Origin: Acidimicrobiaceae bacterium UBA7830
GTDB taxonomy: Bacteria; Actinomycetota; Acidimicrobiia; Acidimicrobiales; Ilumatobacteraceae
NCBI GenBank assembly: GCA_002501485.1
Contig: DLTS01000099.1
Coordinates: 1-28,711 of the forward strand
Reading direction: 5' to 3'
DNA: 28,711 nt
Below are positions 8,807 through 16,088 of the stretch, in pieces. Below the pieces are notes generated by a model. That model ran no database searches and was not told the DNA's origin. It saw only the letters and a list, made by a program, of their open reading frames with translations. How positions within the stretch are numbered: position 1 is the stretch's first letter; each line of letters opens with the position of its first letter. A program made the position numbers and the translations under genes.

Positions 8807-9802
8807 ATGGCAGCGATGAGGGCATGGCGGGTTGATGAGCTCGGCCACCCATCAGAATCACTTCGCTTGCGTGACGATGTTGATGCGCCAGAGCCGGGCG
8901 AAGGTCAGGTTCGCATCACTGTTGAGGCTGGCAATATCAACTTCGCTGACATTCTTCTTTGCCAAGGTATCTATCAGGAACGTCCTGGAGTGCCGCTCAC
9001 GCCAGGGCTCGAAACCTGCGGCCGTATCAATGCTGTCGGTCCGGGAGTTGGCCTCGAAGTCGGCACCCGCATCGCTGGCATGGCCGCCCTCCCTTACGGA
9101 GGTTATGCAGAACAGGCGCTCGTGAAGGCGCACACGGCGGTGCCGGTGCCCGATGATGTTGATTCTCCATCAGCAACAGTGCTGTTTTCGACATTCCAAA
9201 CCGCTCATGTTGGCATCCATTACCGCGGCCAACTCAAAAATGGCGAATGGCTTCTTGTGAACGGCGCTTCGAGTGGAGTAGGAGCGGCCGCTGTGCAACT
9301 CGGTGCCGCCGCTGGTGCAAAGGTCATTGCAACAGCGAGCACGGAGGCCAAGCGGCAACATTGCATTGAGCTGGGCGCAGACTTCGTATTCGACGCCGGA
9401 TCTGACAGCCTTCGCGACGACATCATGGCGATTACCGAAGGACATGGTGTCGATATTGCCTTCGATCCGGTCGGTGGAACGGTCGGTGAGGTCACCCGCC
9501 GGGTGATGGCGTGGGAAGGACGGCTGATCGTAATCGGGTTTGCATCAGGAGAGATTCCGTCATACCCAGGCAACCATCTTCTTGTGAAGAACTATTCGGC
9601 AATCGGGCTGTATTGGGGCGCCTACTCTGATCACGGTTTTCATGACATTGTGCTTGCTGCTCATGCTGACCTAATGCAGAAGTTTCAATCTGGGGTTATC
9701 CAAGCTGATGTCACCAAGGTGTATGCACTCGAGGATGTGCTAGATGCGTTAGATGCACTTGAGAGCCGAACCGTGACAGGGCGCCTCGTCGTTGCTCCGT
9801 AG
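8807..9802 (+). CDS. quinone oxidoreductase-like protein (MDR superfamily, zinc-free)
   Basis: 331 aa from the ATG at 8807. The N-terminal GroES-like domain shows NFADILLCQGIY and lacks the cysteine and histidine zinc ligands of true alcohol dehydrogenases. The Rossmann domain carries NGASSGVG at residues 152-159 followed by AVQLGAAAGAKVIATAST, typical of NADPH:quinone oxidoreductases and enoyl reductases of the QOR/MECR type. It probably reduces an activated double bond (quinone or enone/enoyl thioester) with NADPH. Its position after an acyl-CoA ligase and a BadH-like SDR would fit an enoyl-CoA or enone reductase, though that is inference. It abuts the ligase gene (1 nt) and shares its transcript. 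Confidence 0.88.
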   Translation: MAAMRAWRVDELGHPSESLRLRDDVDAPEPGEGQVRITVEAGNINFADILLCQGIYQERPGVPLTPGLETCGRINAVGPGVGLEVGTRIAGMAALPYGGYAEQALVKAHTAVPVPDDVDSPSATVLFSTFQTAHVGIHYRGQLKNGEWLLVNGASSGVGAAAVQLGAAAGAKVIATASTEAKRQHCIELGADFVFDAGSDSLRDDIMAITEGHGVDIAFDPVGGTVGEVTRRVMAWEGRLIVIGFASGEIPSYPGNHLLVKNYSAIGLYWGAYSDHGFHDIVLAAHADLMQKFQSGVIQADVTKVYALEDVLDALDALESRTVTGRLVVAP

Positions 9803-9881
9803 CCAGCCACCCCAAATCATCTCGAACCACAAGAAATGCAGCGCCTCTTCAGGAGAAAGTCGCCCGTACTAATTTCTTCGT

Positions 9882-11441
9882 ATGGCCGACCTTCATGATC
9901 ACGTCACATTTTGCGATCTCGTTCTCACAGCTCTCCGGCGTCATGCCAATAAAGACGCCTTCAGGTACGAGGGCCAGACGATCACCAATGCCGAAGTTGA
10001 AGACGCGTTATCTCGCATAGTCGATCTATTACAGCGGCGAGGTTTTCAACACGGTGATGGCGTTGGAGTGCTGTCACCCAACCGACCCGAGGTGTTTTAT
10101 GTGCAAACCGCTCCCCTGTTCGCTGGCGGACGCTACACGGCGCTTCACCCGATGGGATCATTCGATGACCACAAGTACGCCTGCGATGAGGCCGAGCTTC
10201 GATTCTTGTTTGTCGACCCGGCGTACGCCGAGAGAGGCGCTGCACTGAAAGAAGCCTGCGACGGCGTTGAGGAAGTGTTCTCGTTCGGCCCAGCTGATGG
10301 TGTTGTAGACCTCGACTCCGAACTTTCTGCTGCTGAGCCCGTTGAGTTGCAGTTCGGTACTCGCTCGCCTAGTGATCTCGCATGGTTGCTGTACACAGGC
10401 GGCACGACGGGCGTGCCGAAAGCGGCCATGCTCCCGGAGCGTTCGGTAGCCCAGATGGTGTTCGCAACATCGATGGGGTGGGACCTTCCTCTCGATCGTC
10501 GGTATCTCGCCGTTGCCCCAATTTCTCACGCGGCTGGAATGCTCATCGTTCCGACCCTCATCACGGGTGGCTCGGTCACCTTGCTGCGCGGTTTCACTCC
10601 TGCAGACTGGCTTGCTGCAGTTGAGCGTGACCGAATCACTCTGTCACTTCTTGTCCCGACGATGATTTACGCGGTCCTCGACCACCCCGATCTTGAAGCG
10701 TCCGACCTGTCAACCCTCGAGACCATCATGTACGGAGCGTCACCGATGTCACCAACGCGGCTTGCCGAGGGCATCGAGCGCATCGGCCCGGTGTTTGCTC
10801 AACTGTATGGCCAGACCGAATGTGCTGGCATCACGTCATCGATGAGCCGCTCTGACCACGTTCCAACTGACATGCAACGACTAAGTGCATGCGGTCTACC
10901 GATGCCCGGCGTTCGGGTAGGGATCTTCGACGAAAACGGCAACCCGTGCCCGACCAACACACCTGGAGAAGTATGCGTGCAAGGGGCGTCCGTCATGGAT
11001 GGATATTGGCGTCAACCCGAACTCACCTCCGAAACATTGGTTGACGGGTGGCTTCACACCGGCGATATCGGTGTGCGCAGCAACGATGGGTTCATCACGC
11101 TCGTTGACCGAAAGAAAGACATGATTGTTTCAGGTGGATTCAACGTGTTTCCGCGTGAAATCGAGGACGTTATCAGTGAGCATGTTGCCGTGTCGTCCGT
11201 TGCCGTCATCGGAGCGCCAGACGAGAAATGGGGTGAAGCTGTTACTGCAATTGTCGCACTAAAGCCTGACACAGATTGTGACCCAGATGAGCTTCGTCAT
11301 CTTGTTCGTGAACGCAAAGGGGCGATCTACACGCCAAAGATCGTTGAGTTTGTCGACACTCTTCCTCTGACTGCGGTTGGCAAGCCCGACAAAAAAGTGA
11401 TCCGAGCTCAATACTGGTCGAGTGCCGATAGAAGCATCTGA
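9882..11441 (+). CDS. acyl-CoA ligase (ANL superfamily), fatty or aromatic acid type
   Basis: 519 aa AMP-forming ligase, distinct from the one at 7168. Phosphate loop YTGGTTGVPK at residues 171-180 (Gly replaces the usual Ser), YGQTE in the middle, GWLHTGD, the hinge LVDRKKDMIVSGGFNV, and the catalytic lysine K501 in AVGKPDKK. This family contains long-chain fatty acid, cinnamate/coumarate and steroid side-chain CoA ligases. No Shine-Dalgarno precedes the ATG: AGGAG at 9851-9855 is about 26 nt away, and TACTAA at 9867-9872 lies 9 nt before the start, so a leaderless transcript with its own promoter is possible. The gap to the MDR gene is 79 bp. The substrate cannot be told from the sequence. 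Confidence 0.88.
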   Translation: MADLHDHVTFCDLVLTALRRHANKDAFRYEGQTITNAEVEDALSRIVDLLQRRGFQHGDGVGVLSPNRPEVFYVQTAPLFAGGRYTALHPMGSFDDHKYACDEAELRFLFVDPAYAERGAALKEACDGVEEVFSFGPADGVVDLDSELSAAEPVELQFGTRSPSDLAWLLYTGGTTGVPKAAMLPERSVAQMVFATSMGWDLPLDRRYLAVAPISHAAGMLIVPTLITGGSVTLLRGFTPADWLAAVERDRITLSLLVPTMIYAVLDHPDLEASDLSTLETIMYGASPMSPTRLAEGIERIGPVFAQLYGQTECAGITSSMSRSDHVPTDMQRLSACGLPMPGVRVGIFDENGNPCPTNTPGEVCVQGASVMDGYWRQPELTSETLVDGWLHTGDIGVRSNDGFITLVDRKKDMIVSGGFNVFPREIEDVISEHVAVSSVAVIGAPDEKWGEAVTAIVALKPDTDCDPDELRHLVRERKGAIYTPKIVEFVDTLPLTAVGKPDKKVIRAQYWSSADRSI

Positions 11442-11470
11442 TGCTTGCCGCCACCTTGAGTAGAGCTCAA
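11432..11470. terminator. possible bidirectional terminator between convergent genes
   Basis: AAGCATCTGATGCTT (11432-11446) can fold as a 6-bp stem with a CTG loop across the stop codon of the ligase, and TTGAGTAGAGCTCAA (11456-11470) forms a second 5-bp stem. Both lie at the 37-bp gap between the converging ligase and MFS genes. There is no T-tract, so this is a weak call based mostly on position. Confidence 0.35.
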
Positions 11471-11478
11471 CAGCCGAG

Positions 11479-12684
11479 CTAGGTTCCGAGTCGGGGAAGT
11501 CGACTAGCTGCGAGGGCACCAACCATCGCTAGCGTCGCTGACAATGCAAACACCGTTGTGAAACTGCCGGTTGCGTCGGCGACTAATCCGCCGATTTGCG
11601 GTGAGATCATTTGAGCGAGGCCGAAAGAAAGCGTTGCAGCAGCAAATGCAGGGCCGTATGTACTGCTATCGGTGTGGGCAACGATGTGCCCGGTGATAAG
11701 TGACGGAGCGCCCGAGAATCCAAGTCCGGCACCAATTGACGCAATAGCGACGACAGGTTGCTGTCCAGTCAAAATCAGCAAGCCGCATATTGCGAACATT
11801 ATGAATGCTCCCATCAGAGTGATTCGCCGACCAATGCGATCTGACAGCGCACCGAGAGCGACTCCTCCAAATGCCGCAGCAATTCCCACCAACGAAAACA
11901 TCAATGCGGCCTCAGATGCAGAGAAACCGGAATCGTCTTTCAGTCGGGCAACAAGGAACGCAATGACCAAGATGTACGCAAAGCCGTATGCGGTGTATGC
12001 AACGGTTGTGGGGATCCACGCCCGAACTGTTCTAAGAGCGCCAAAACCTCCAAATCCTCCAGATGCAGCTGGACGTTGCCCCTCGGATTTAAATACGAAC
12101 AAAGTTCCGGCGAGCACAAATACAGCTATCGAGAACTCGATTTTGTAGACGAGTTGCCAGACCTCAGCCGCCTCTCGGGTCCGCCCCAGCCATGAAGCGA
12201 GTTGGCCTGCGAACACGATTCCCACACCAATCCCTGATCCAGCCAGGCCAACGGCAATACCAGCACGCTCCGGAGGGAAGACACGTGCACCGATCGCGGG
12301 CGCCGGTATCCAGATAATTGCCCCTCCGAGACCCATAAAAAACAAAGCGATTCCAAGAACTGTCGCAGAGTTCGAGAACGCGGCAGTACCGAGCGACACA
12401 GTTGAGATAGTGAGTCCTAATCTGACTAGTTGCAGCGGGGTCAACTTCGAAGACATCCATGACATCAACAGCGTTCCCATTAGGTATGCAGTCACATTCA
12501 CGGTGCCGAAAAAACCAGCCAGGGTATTTGAGCCATCGAGAAGCTCATCTCTTGCACCCGGAAGTGCGACTCCCCAGGTGAAACGTCCAAATGCCTGAGC
12601 CACACACGTTGAAGACATGACAACAGCAACAGTGAAAATCACTCTGCTTCGACGAGGAGGATTCATATCGGGGGTTTCACTCAC
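11479..12684 (-). CDS. MFS transporter
   Basis: 401 aa with about twelve hydrophobic segments and the major facilitator layout: a first helix with QAFGRFTWGVALP, a short loop 2-3, and GALSDRIGRRITLMG between helices 8 and 9, which is the MFS loop signature. The N-terminus resembles the YbfB/YjiJ-type branch. It is probably an uptake or efflux carrier for an organic acid or other small compound; proximity to two acyl-CoA ligases suggests uptake of their substrate, but orientation is convergent and the link is weak. The start is GTG at 12684, with TAGTGT 6 nt upstream (12691-12696) and no Shine-Dalgarno, as in leaderless transcripts. An in-frame ATG at 12666 is an alternative. Confidence 0.85.
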   Translation of the reverse strand: MSETPDMNPPRRSRVIFTVAVVMSSTCVAQAFGRFTWGVALPGARDELLDGSNTLAGFFGTVNVTAYLMGTLLMSWMSSKLTPLQLVRLGLTISTVSLGTAAFSNSATVLGIALFFMGLGGAIIWIPAPAIGARVFPPERAGIAVGLAGSGIGVGIVFAGQLASWLGRTREAAEVWQLVYKIEFSIAVFVLAGTLFVFKSEGQRPAASGGFGGFGALRTVRAWIPTTVAYTAYGFAYILVIAFLVARLKDDSGFSASEAALMFSLVGIAAAFGGVALGALSDRIGRRITLMGAFIMFAICGLLILTGQQPVVAIASIGAGLGFSGAPSLITGHIVAHTDSSTYGPAFAAATLSFGLAQMISPQIGGLVADATGSFTTVFALSATLAMVGALAASRLPRLGT

Positions 12685-12913
12685 AGATTGACACTACGCG
12701 AGTCGCCCGCATTTGAACCGATCGCAGCCTGAGCGACTGCGTCTCAATCACGAGCTAGCAATCTGCGTTAGTGCATTCGATATCAATACGACCCGTAGAT
12801 CACCTCTACCAGGGCGGCAGGGAACCTCACCAGCAATTCTTTGCGAGAGTTCTTACAGATCAGTCTGCTGGGCTGACGCGCAGCCATTTTGAACTTGGGT
12901 CCCTACTTTGTCT

Positions 12914-12945
12914 CTTTGAGTGAGCCACCCACCGCTCTTTCAAAG
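12914..12945. repeat. inverted repeat / hairpin upstream of the small-protein operon
   Basis: CTTTGAGTGAGC and GCTCTTTCAAAG pair over 10 of 12 positions with a 2-nt internal loop; the 8-nt terminal loop is CACCCACC. It is about 100 bp upstream of the first gene of the operon. No gene ends nearby on the plus strand, so it is not an ordinary terminator; an operator, a leader hairpin or a small RNA end are possible. Confidence 0.5.
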
Positions 12946-13008
12946 TTAACCAAAAGTACACATTCTGTCTCTTTTCCGGACTCAAAGAACGTGTTAGGTT
13001 CGCCTTAC

Positions 13009-13023
13009 GAGAGAAATTCTCTC
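13009..13023. promoter_or_regulatory. 15-bp palindrome GAGAGAAATTCTCTC, candidate operator
   Basis: Two perfect 7-bp arms around a single A, ending 21 bp before the ATG at 13045. The one-base centre is too tight for an RNA hairpin of full length, which points to a protein dimer site. A possible -10 (TAGGTT, 12995-13000) would place it at or just after the transcription start, a typical repressor position. Confidence 0.45.
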
Positions 13024-13044
13024 CGGATTTAGCAGGGGGTCAAA

Positions 13045-13644
13045 ATGACTTATCTTTATTCAGTGTTAGCGAACGTCGGCGATAAAAAAGCCTTTGCCGA
13101 GGCCGACATTATGGGAAATCTTGAAAAGCTCGGGGTCAAGTCTTACACGGCCACCGAAATCGTCATGGGCGGCGAAATGGCCGGCATGGTTGTAATCGGG
13201 TTCGAGTACGACTCAGTCGATGCAGCAATGCAGGGACAAGCCGGCTTTTATCAGGACAGTGACCTAGTGGGAATGATGCAAGCCACACAGGTTCAGATCA
13301 ATCGCAGGATCTTGTTCCGAGTGCAAGCAGAGCGCGGTGAGCGACAGGGGCAATACGGAACCATTCTTTACATCGCTGGCCGCCCTATCGACGATGCAAC
13401 AATGGAAAGCAACATGGATCACAACTGGTCACATATTCAAGAAGGCGCAAACGGTCTCACATGGCTCATGTCAGTCGCTGCTGGCCCAGCACCTTTCAAC
13501 GCGACGGCCGTTACGTGGGCAGATTCATTGGATGATCTCTTGGCCGTCTCCAACAAAATGTTTGCTGACCCCAAGACGATGCAGATCATGACCGACTCAG
13601 GCGCCCAAATTCTCGGCCGCGTCATCGGTCGCAACATGTTCTGA
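13045..13644 (+). CDS. hypothetical protein, probable tandem ABM-like (dimeric alpha/beta-barrel) fold
   Basis: 199 aa, not recognised as a named family. The chain appears to hold two similar-sized halves (about 1-100 and 103-199), each with an alternating beta-alpha-beta-beta-alpha-beta pattern: MTYLYSVLANVG starts the first half and YGTILYIAGRPID the second. This looks like two fused ferredoxin-like/ABM units. No signal peptide or TM segment. No obvious catalytic motif, and the only histidines sit in NMDHNWSHI. AGGGGG at 13034-13039 gives a good start. It is the first gene of a five-gene operon with three more small ABM-like proteins and a three-TM protein. The function is unknown; small-molecule binding or cofactor-free oxygenase activity would fit the fold, but nothing proves it. 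Confidence 0.8.
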   Translation: MTYLYSVLANVGDKKAFAEADIMGNLEKLGVKSYTATEIVMGGEMAGMVVIGFEYDSVDAAMQGQAGFYQDSDLVGMMQATQVQINRRILFRVQAERGERQGQYGTILYIAGRPIDDATMESNMDHNWSHIQEGANGLTWLMSVAAGPAPFNATAVTWADSLDDLLAVSNKMFADPKTMQIMTDSGAQILGRVIGRNMF

Positions 13645-13657
13645 GGTACCCACGAAC

Positions 13658-13948
13658 ATGACATACGCACAAATCATGGAGTTCGACATGGACTCTGCCG
13701 AGGCGGTTGAGCTAATGAACAAATACGCAGAGGAGGGCAAAGGGGTGTCCTACGCCCGCCGAGCTCTTGTCTGCGCAGACAGGAACAGGCCGGGAAAAAT
13801 CATCCAGATTGTCTTCTTCAACTCTGTAGAAGAAGCTGAACTCAATAATGAACTCGACATCACACAAAACGCCGCAGCCGAATTTTCGGCGAAGGTGGGC
13901 GATGTTCAATTCATCGACCTCGACGTTCTCGCCGATGTCACTCTTTAA
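13658..13948 (+). CDS. hypothetical ABM-like small protein
   Basis: 96 aa, cytosolic. The pattern is MTYAQIMEFD (strand), a helix, then ARRALVCADRNRPGKIIQIVFF (two strands), a helix with NSVEEAELNNELDITQNAAAEF, and VQFIDLDVL (last strand). This is the order of the dimeric alpha/beta-barrel or antibiotic biosynthesis monooxygenase fold, which usually acts as a dimer. The ADRNRPGK hairpin with a following hydrophobic strand resembles small actinobacterial ABM-like proteins that I cannot name more exactly. It begins 13 bp after the previous gene, with GAGG at 13643-13646 overlapping that gene's stop region. The role is unknown. Confidence 0.8.
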   Translation: MTYAQIMEFDMDSAEAVELMNKYAEEGKGVSYARRALVCADRNRPGKIIQIVFFNSVEEAELNNELDITQNAAAEFSAKVGDVQFIDLDVLADVTL

Positions 13949-13977
13949 ACAACACCTTTAACCACTGGAGTAATTAC

Positions 13978-14337
13978 ATGAATGAAACAACATATTTAGA
14001 ACTTGGAAAACAAATCTCTGACCGTCTTCGGTCATCTCAACTCGCCTACTTCATAACCTTTTCTGCACTTACTGCAACCATCGTGTTTGGCAGAGGCGAT
14101 GATGTCAACCTGTTGTTGACCGTTGCAGCGATCGGTATCGCAGTGTTCGGCATCCTCTCGTTTGACGCTTCACAGCAGTCATTCATCCAGCTGAATAAGT
14201 CAATGCCACAAAGCATGGAGGGAACGCCTATTGGCGAAGCGACCAAAAACGAGGCGCAGTTCCAGTTCTACCGGGCAACGAATGCCATCTTTACGGCAGC
14301 CCTCGCAGTTATTCAGATCATCACCATCTACAAATAG
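13978..14337 (+). CDS. small three-TM membrane protein, family copy A
   Basis: 119 aa. About 20 polar N-terminal residues, hydrophobic segments near 21-38, 43-62 and 100-118, and a polar loop of nearly 40 residues (63-99) containing DASQQSF and EGTPIGEATKNEAQF. The segment lengths and loop layout match the two proteins at 18,657 and 19,037, so the three look like one family. No signal peptide and no known motif. GGAG at 13967-13970 lies 7 nt before the ATG. Being inside the run of ABM-like genes suggests it anchors or serves those proteins at the membrane, which is an inference from context only. Confidence 0.82.
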   Translation: MNETTYLELGKQISDRLRSSQLAYFITFSALTATIVFGRGDDVNLLLTVAAIGIAVFGILSFDASQQSFIQLNKSMPQSMEGTPIGEATKNEAQFQFYRATNAIFTAALAVIQIITIYK

Positions 14338-14346
14338 GAGCACATC

Positions 14347-14649
14347 GTGAGTTACACATCATTTTCCATTGGACGACCTGGCCGCGCCTATGACGGAGTA
14401 GCCATGGGTTCCGATGAATGGAATGCCCTCATCACCCGGCAATTCGAAATCCTCGGCGAAGGCAATGCCGAAACTCTCGTCGGAGGTTTCGCCGCAGGAA
14501 TTGGCAAATTTGTCAATGTCAACACTTATCCAGACGTTGAATCGTCGACTCGGGTCATCGCCCGACTTGCGGCCGAGCAGCTCTTTGAAGTCGAGTCCTC
14601 TGGCCCATTCGTGTCCACCGAGGACATGATGAAACTGATGACGAGCTAA
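14347..14649 (+). CDS. hypothetical small protein, possibly ABM-like
   Basis: 100 aa, starting with GTG at 14347. AGGAG (14336-14340) overlaps the stop codon of the three-TM gene and fixes the start. The protein has a strand-like start (SYTSFSIGRPG), a helix around NALITRQFEIL, a glycine-rich stretch (GGFAAGIG), a strand (KFVNVNTY), a helix (SSTRVIARLAAEQLF) and a last strand (EVESSGPFV). This alternation resembles the other ABM-like neighbours but is less sure. No membrane segment or signal peptide. Function unknown; the tight spacing (9 bp on each side) places it firmly in the operon. Confidence 0.75.
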   Translation: MSYTSFSIGRPGRAYDGVAMGSDEWNALITRQFEILGEGNAETLVGGFAAGIGKFVNVNTYPDVESSTRVIARLAAEQLFEVESSGPFVSTEDMMKLMTS

Positions 14650-14658
14650 GGGAGCGAC

Positions 14659-14952
14659 ATGACTTCGATAGCACTAGCAACATTTCGATGTAACTCAGAT
14701 GGCAGATCTGCACTCATCGACTTCCTGTCTGGCGAAGATGGACTCTCCGTAACCCGCGCCTACGAAGGGGCGATACGAGTTGAGACCCTACTGAGCAACG
14801 ACAGCGACGACCTAATTCTTTACGAGGAGTGGGAAACCGTAGAGCATCATCAAGCGTACGTGGGCTGGAGAGTCGAGACCGGTCTCGCAGATTTTCTCTC
14901 ATCAAACGGAATCGAATTAGAGGTCTCGTACCACGAATTAACGAGCATCTGA
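14659..14952 (+). CDS. antibiotic biosynthesis monooxygenase (ABM) domain protein
   Basis: 97 aa. The clearest ABM-domain member of the operon: a first strand SIALATFRC, a helix (GRSALIDFL), then RVETLLSND, the strand LILYEEWETVEHHQAYVGW, which matches the typical (F/Y)EEWxxxExHxAH block of YgiN-like monooxygenases, and a helix with a final strand ELEVSYHEL. Members act as cofactor-free oxygenases on quinones or polyketides, or only as binding proteins. AAGGGAG at 14648-14654 precedes the ATG. It is the last gene of the operon. The histidine pair HH after the glutamate is conserved in the family; the true substrate is unknown. Confidence 0.85.
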   Translation: MTSIALATFRCNSDGRSALIDFLSGEDGLSVTRAYEGAIRVETLLSNDSDDLILYEEWETVEHHQAYVGWRVETGLADFLSSNGIELEVSYHELTSI

Positions 14953-15017
14953 TGTCTCCAGGCTCAGGCTGCAATACGAAGGTCTGAGTCAAAGTAGACG
15001 CTGACGCAAGAAGTCTG

Positions 15018-15056
15018 TTCTTCAACGGTGCTTTCTAAAGAAGTACCGTTGAAGAA
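15018..15056. promoter_or_regulatory. perfect 12-bp inverted repeat over the VOC gene start, candidate operator/promoter
   Basis: TTCTTCAACGGT (15018-15029) and ACCGTTGAAGAA (15045-15056) are exact reverse complements with a 15-nt spacer. The right arm ends on the A of the VOC start codon. TACCGT (15044-15049) is a TANNNT box 6 nt before the ATG, and TTCAAC (15021-15026) in the left arm stands 17 nt upstream of it, so the arms may cover the -35 and -10 of a leaderless promoter. A regulator dimer bound here would block the promoter. Confidence 0.55.
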
Positions 15057-15439
15057 TGGTCTCTAAATATCATGACTTACGAGCGGTCGGAGTCACTCTT
15101 GACTCAAACGACCCTGACCGCACCGCCGTCTTCTGGCAGGCTGCCCTTGGCTTTCGCCGACGAGAAGGCGACGGAAACCCGTATATCACGCTGTCAGATA
15201 GCCCTGCGGGGCGTCCCCTAAACCATCTCACGATCCAACGGGTACCTGAAGGAAAGACTGCTAAGCACCGCTTGCACATTGACCTTTTCGTTTCTGATGA
15301 CACCGCCTCGGTTGCTGAACTCATTGAACTTGGTGCGAGGGTTCTTGTTCCAGCAGAGGGCTCAGGCCATATGGGCATGCGGGCGACGGTGATGACTGAT
15401 CCCGACGGTGGCGAGTTCTGTGTGGTCTGCAAGGCCTAG
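15056..15439 (+). CDS. VOC-superfamily (glyoxalase-like) protein
   Basis: 127 aa. The vicinal oxygen chelate pattern is clear: VGVTLDSNDPDRTAVFWQ (first strand and helix), then LNHLTIQRVPEG and HRLHIDLFVSD with a metal-ligand-type histidine in HIDLFV, and TDPDGGEFCVVCK at the end with the usual DPDG turn and glutamate. Members bind a divalent metal and act on aromatic diols, hydroperoxides, antibiotics or methylglyoxal. An in-frame TGA at 15050 leaves the ATG at 15056 as the only sensible start; there is no Shine-Dalgarno, and the start lies at the edge of an inverted repeat. It follows the ABM operon by 103 bp in the same direction. The substrate is unknown. Confidence 0.88.
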   Translation: MVSKYHDLRAVGVTLDSNDPDRTAVFWQAALGFRRREGDGNPYITLSDSPAGRPLNHLTIQRVPEGKTAKHRLHIDLFVSDDTASVAELIELGARVLVPAEGSGHMGMRATVMTDPDGGEFCVVCKA

Positions 15440-15527
15440 CAACTGGCGCTCAAAAAGACACTCAGATATTTCACAAGTATTTGGAAGTAGCCCGAACACT
15501 CCAATTGGCTGATACCTTTTCATAGCC

Positions 15528-16073
15528 GTGAGCACACTGCGAGATATTCCTGTAAACACCATTACCGGTGAAGAAACGACCCTTGGGGCAATCGAGGCTG
15601 AAGTAATCCTCGTTGTCAACGTCGCATCGAAGTGCGGCCTCACTCCCCAATACGAGGCACTCGAGGCTCTGCACCGCTCGTATTCCAGTCGAGGTCTCTC
15701 CGTATGCGGTTTCCCTGCGAACGACTTTCGTGGTCAAGAGCCTGGAACCGAAGAAGAGATCGCTGAGTTTTGCCGAGCGGAGTATGACGTCACATTCCCA
15801 ATGTTCTCCAAAATCGTGGCCACTGGCAAAGATCGACACCCCCTTTACACTGAAATGATCGCTCAGCAGCCGGTGCCAAAAGGCAACCATGAGGCGTACC
15901 GAGAGCGTCTCCATGGCTTCAACATTGAGACAACGGATCCACCTGAGGTGCTGTGGAACTTTGAGAAGTTCCTGGTTGGGAAAGATGGAAGTGTGGTCGA
16001 CCGGTTCTCACCTAACACCAAGGTTGACGATCCAATCGTGATTGAGGCTATCGAGGCCGCTCTCAAGGCCTGA
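15528..16073 (+). CDS. glutathione peroxidase-family thiol peroxidase
   Basis: 181 aa from the GTG at 15528. Peroxidatic C36 in NVASKCGLTPQY, with Q70 (NDFRGQEPG), W143 and N144 (WNF) completing the catalytic tetrad. C82 in EEIAEFC stands at the resolving-cysteine position, matching the C36/C82 pair of yeast Gpx3, so the enzyme is probably a thioredoxin-dependent two-Cys peroxidase rather than a true glutathione enzyme. This suits actinobacteria, which usually lack glutathione. Length and fold are typical. No Shine-Dalgarno is seen; TACCTT at 15513-15518 lies 9 nt upstream of the start. It is 88 bp from the VOC gene and probably has its own promoter. It reduces hydrogen peroxide or lipid hydroperoxides in the cytosol. 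Confidence 0.93.
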   Translation: MSTLRDIPVNTITGEETTLGAIEAEVILVVNVASKCGLTPQYEALEALHRSYSSRGLSVCGFPANDFRGQEPGTEEEIAEFCRAEYDVTFPMFSKIVATGKDRHPLYTEMIAQQPVPKGNHEAYRERLHGFNIETTDPPEVLWNFEKFLVGKDGSVVDRFSPNTKVDDPIVIEAIEAALKA

Positions 16074-16088
16074 CGTAATCGCCCTATC

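Larger units (their letters stand above)
12685..13044. other. 360-bp divergent intergenic region with hairpin and palindrome
   Basis: No coding frame is seen here. It separates the MFS gene (leftward) from the small-protein operon (rightward) and must hold both promoters. An imperfect hairpin lies at 12914-12945, a 15-bp palindrome at 13009-13023 and AGGGGG (Shine-Dalgarno) at 13034-13039. TAGGTT at 12995-13000 is a possible -10 for the operon, but no convincing -35 accompanies it. The right third is clearly more AT-rich than the neighbouring genes. Confidence 0.6.

Noticed and set aside
11672..12148. Plus-strand ORF of 158 aa opposite the MFS gene
   Set aside because: It lies wholly antisense to a strongly supported membrane transporter and has a biased, low-information composition typical of antisense frames of hydrophobic genes.
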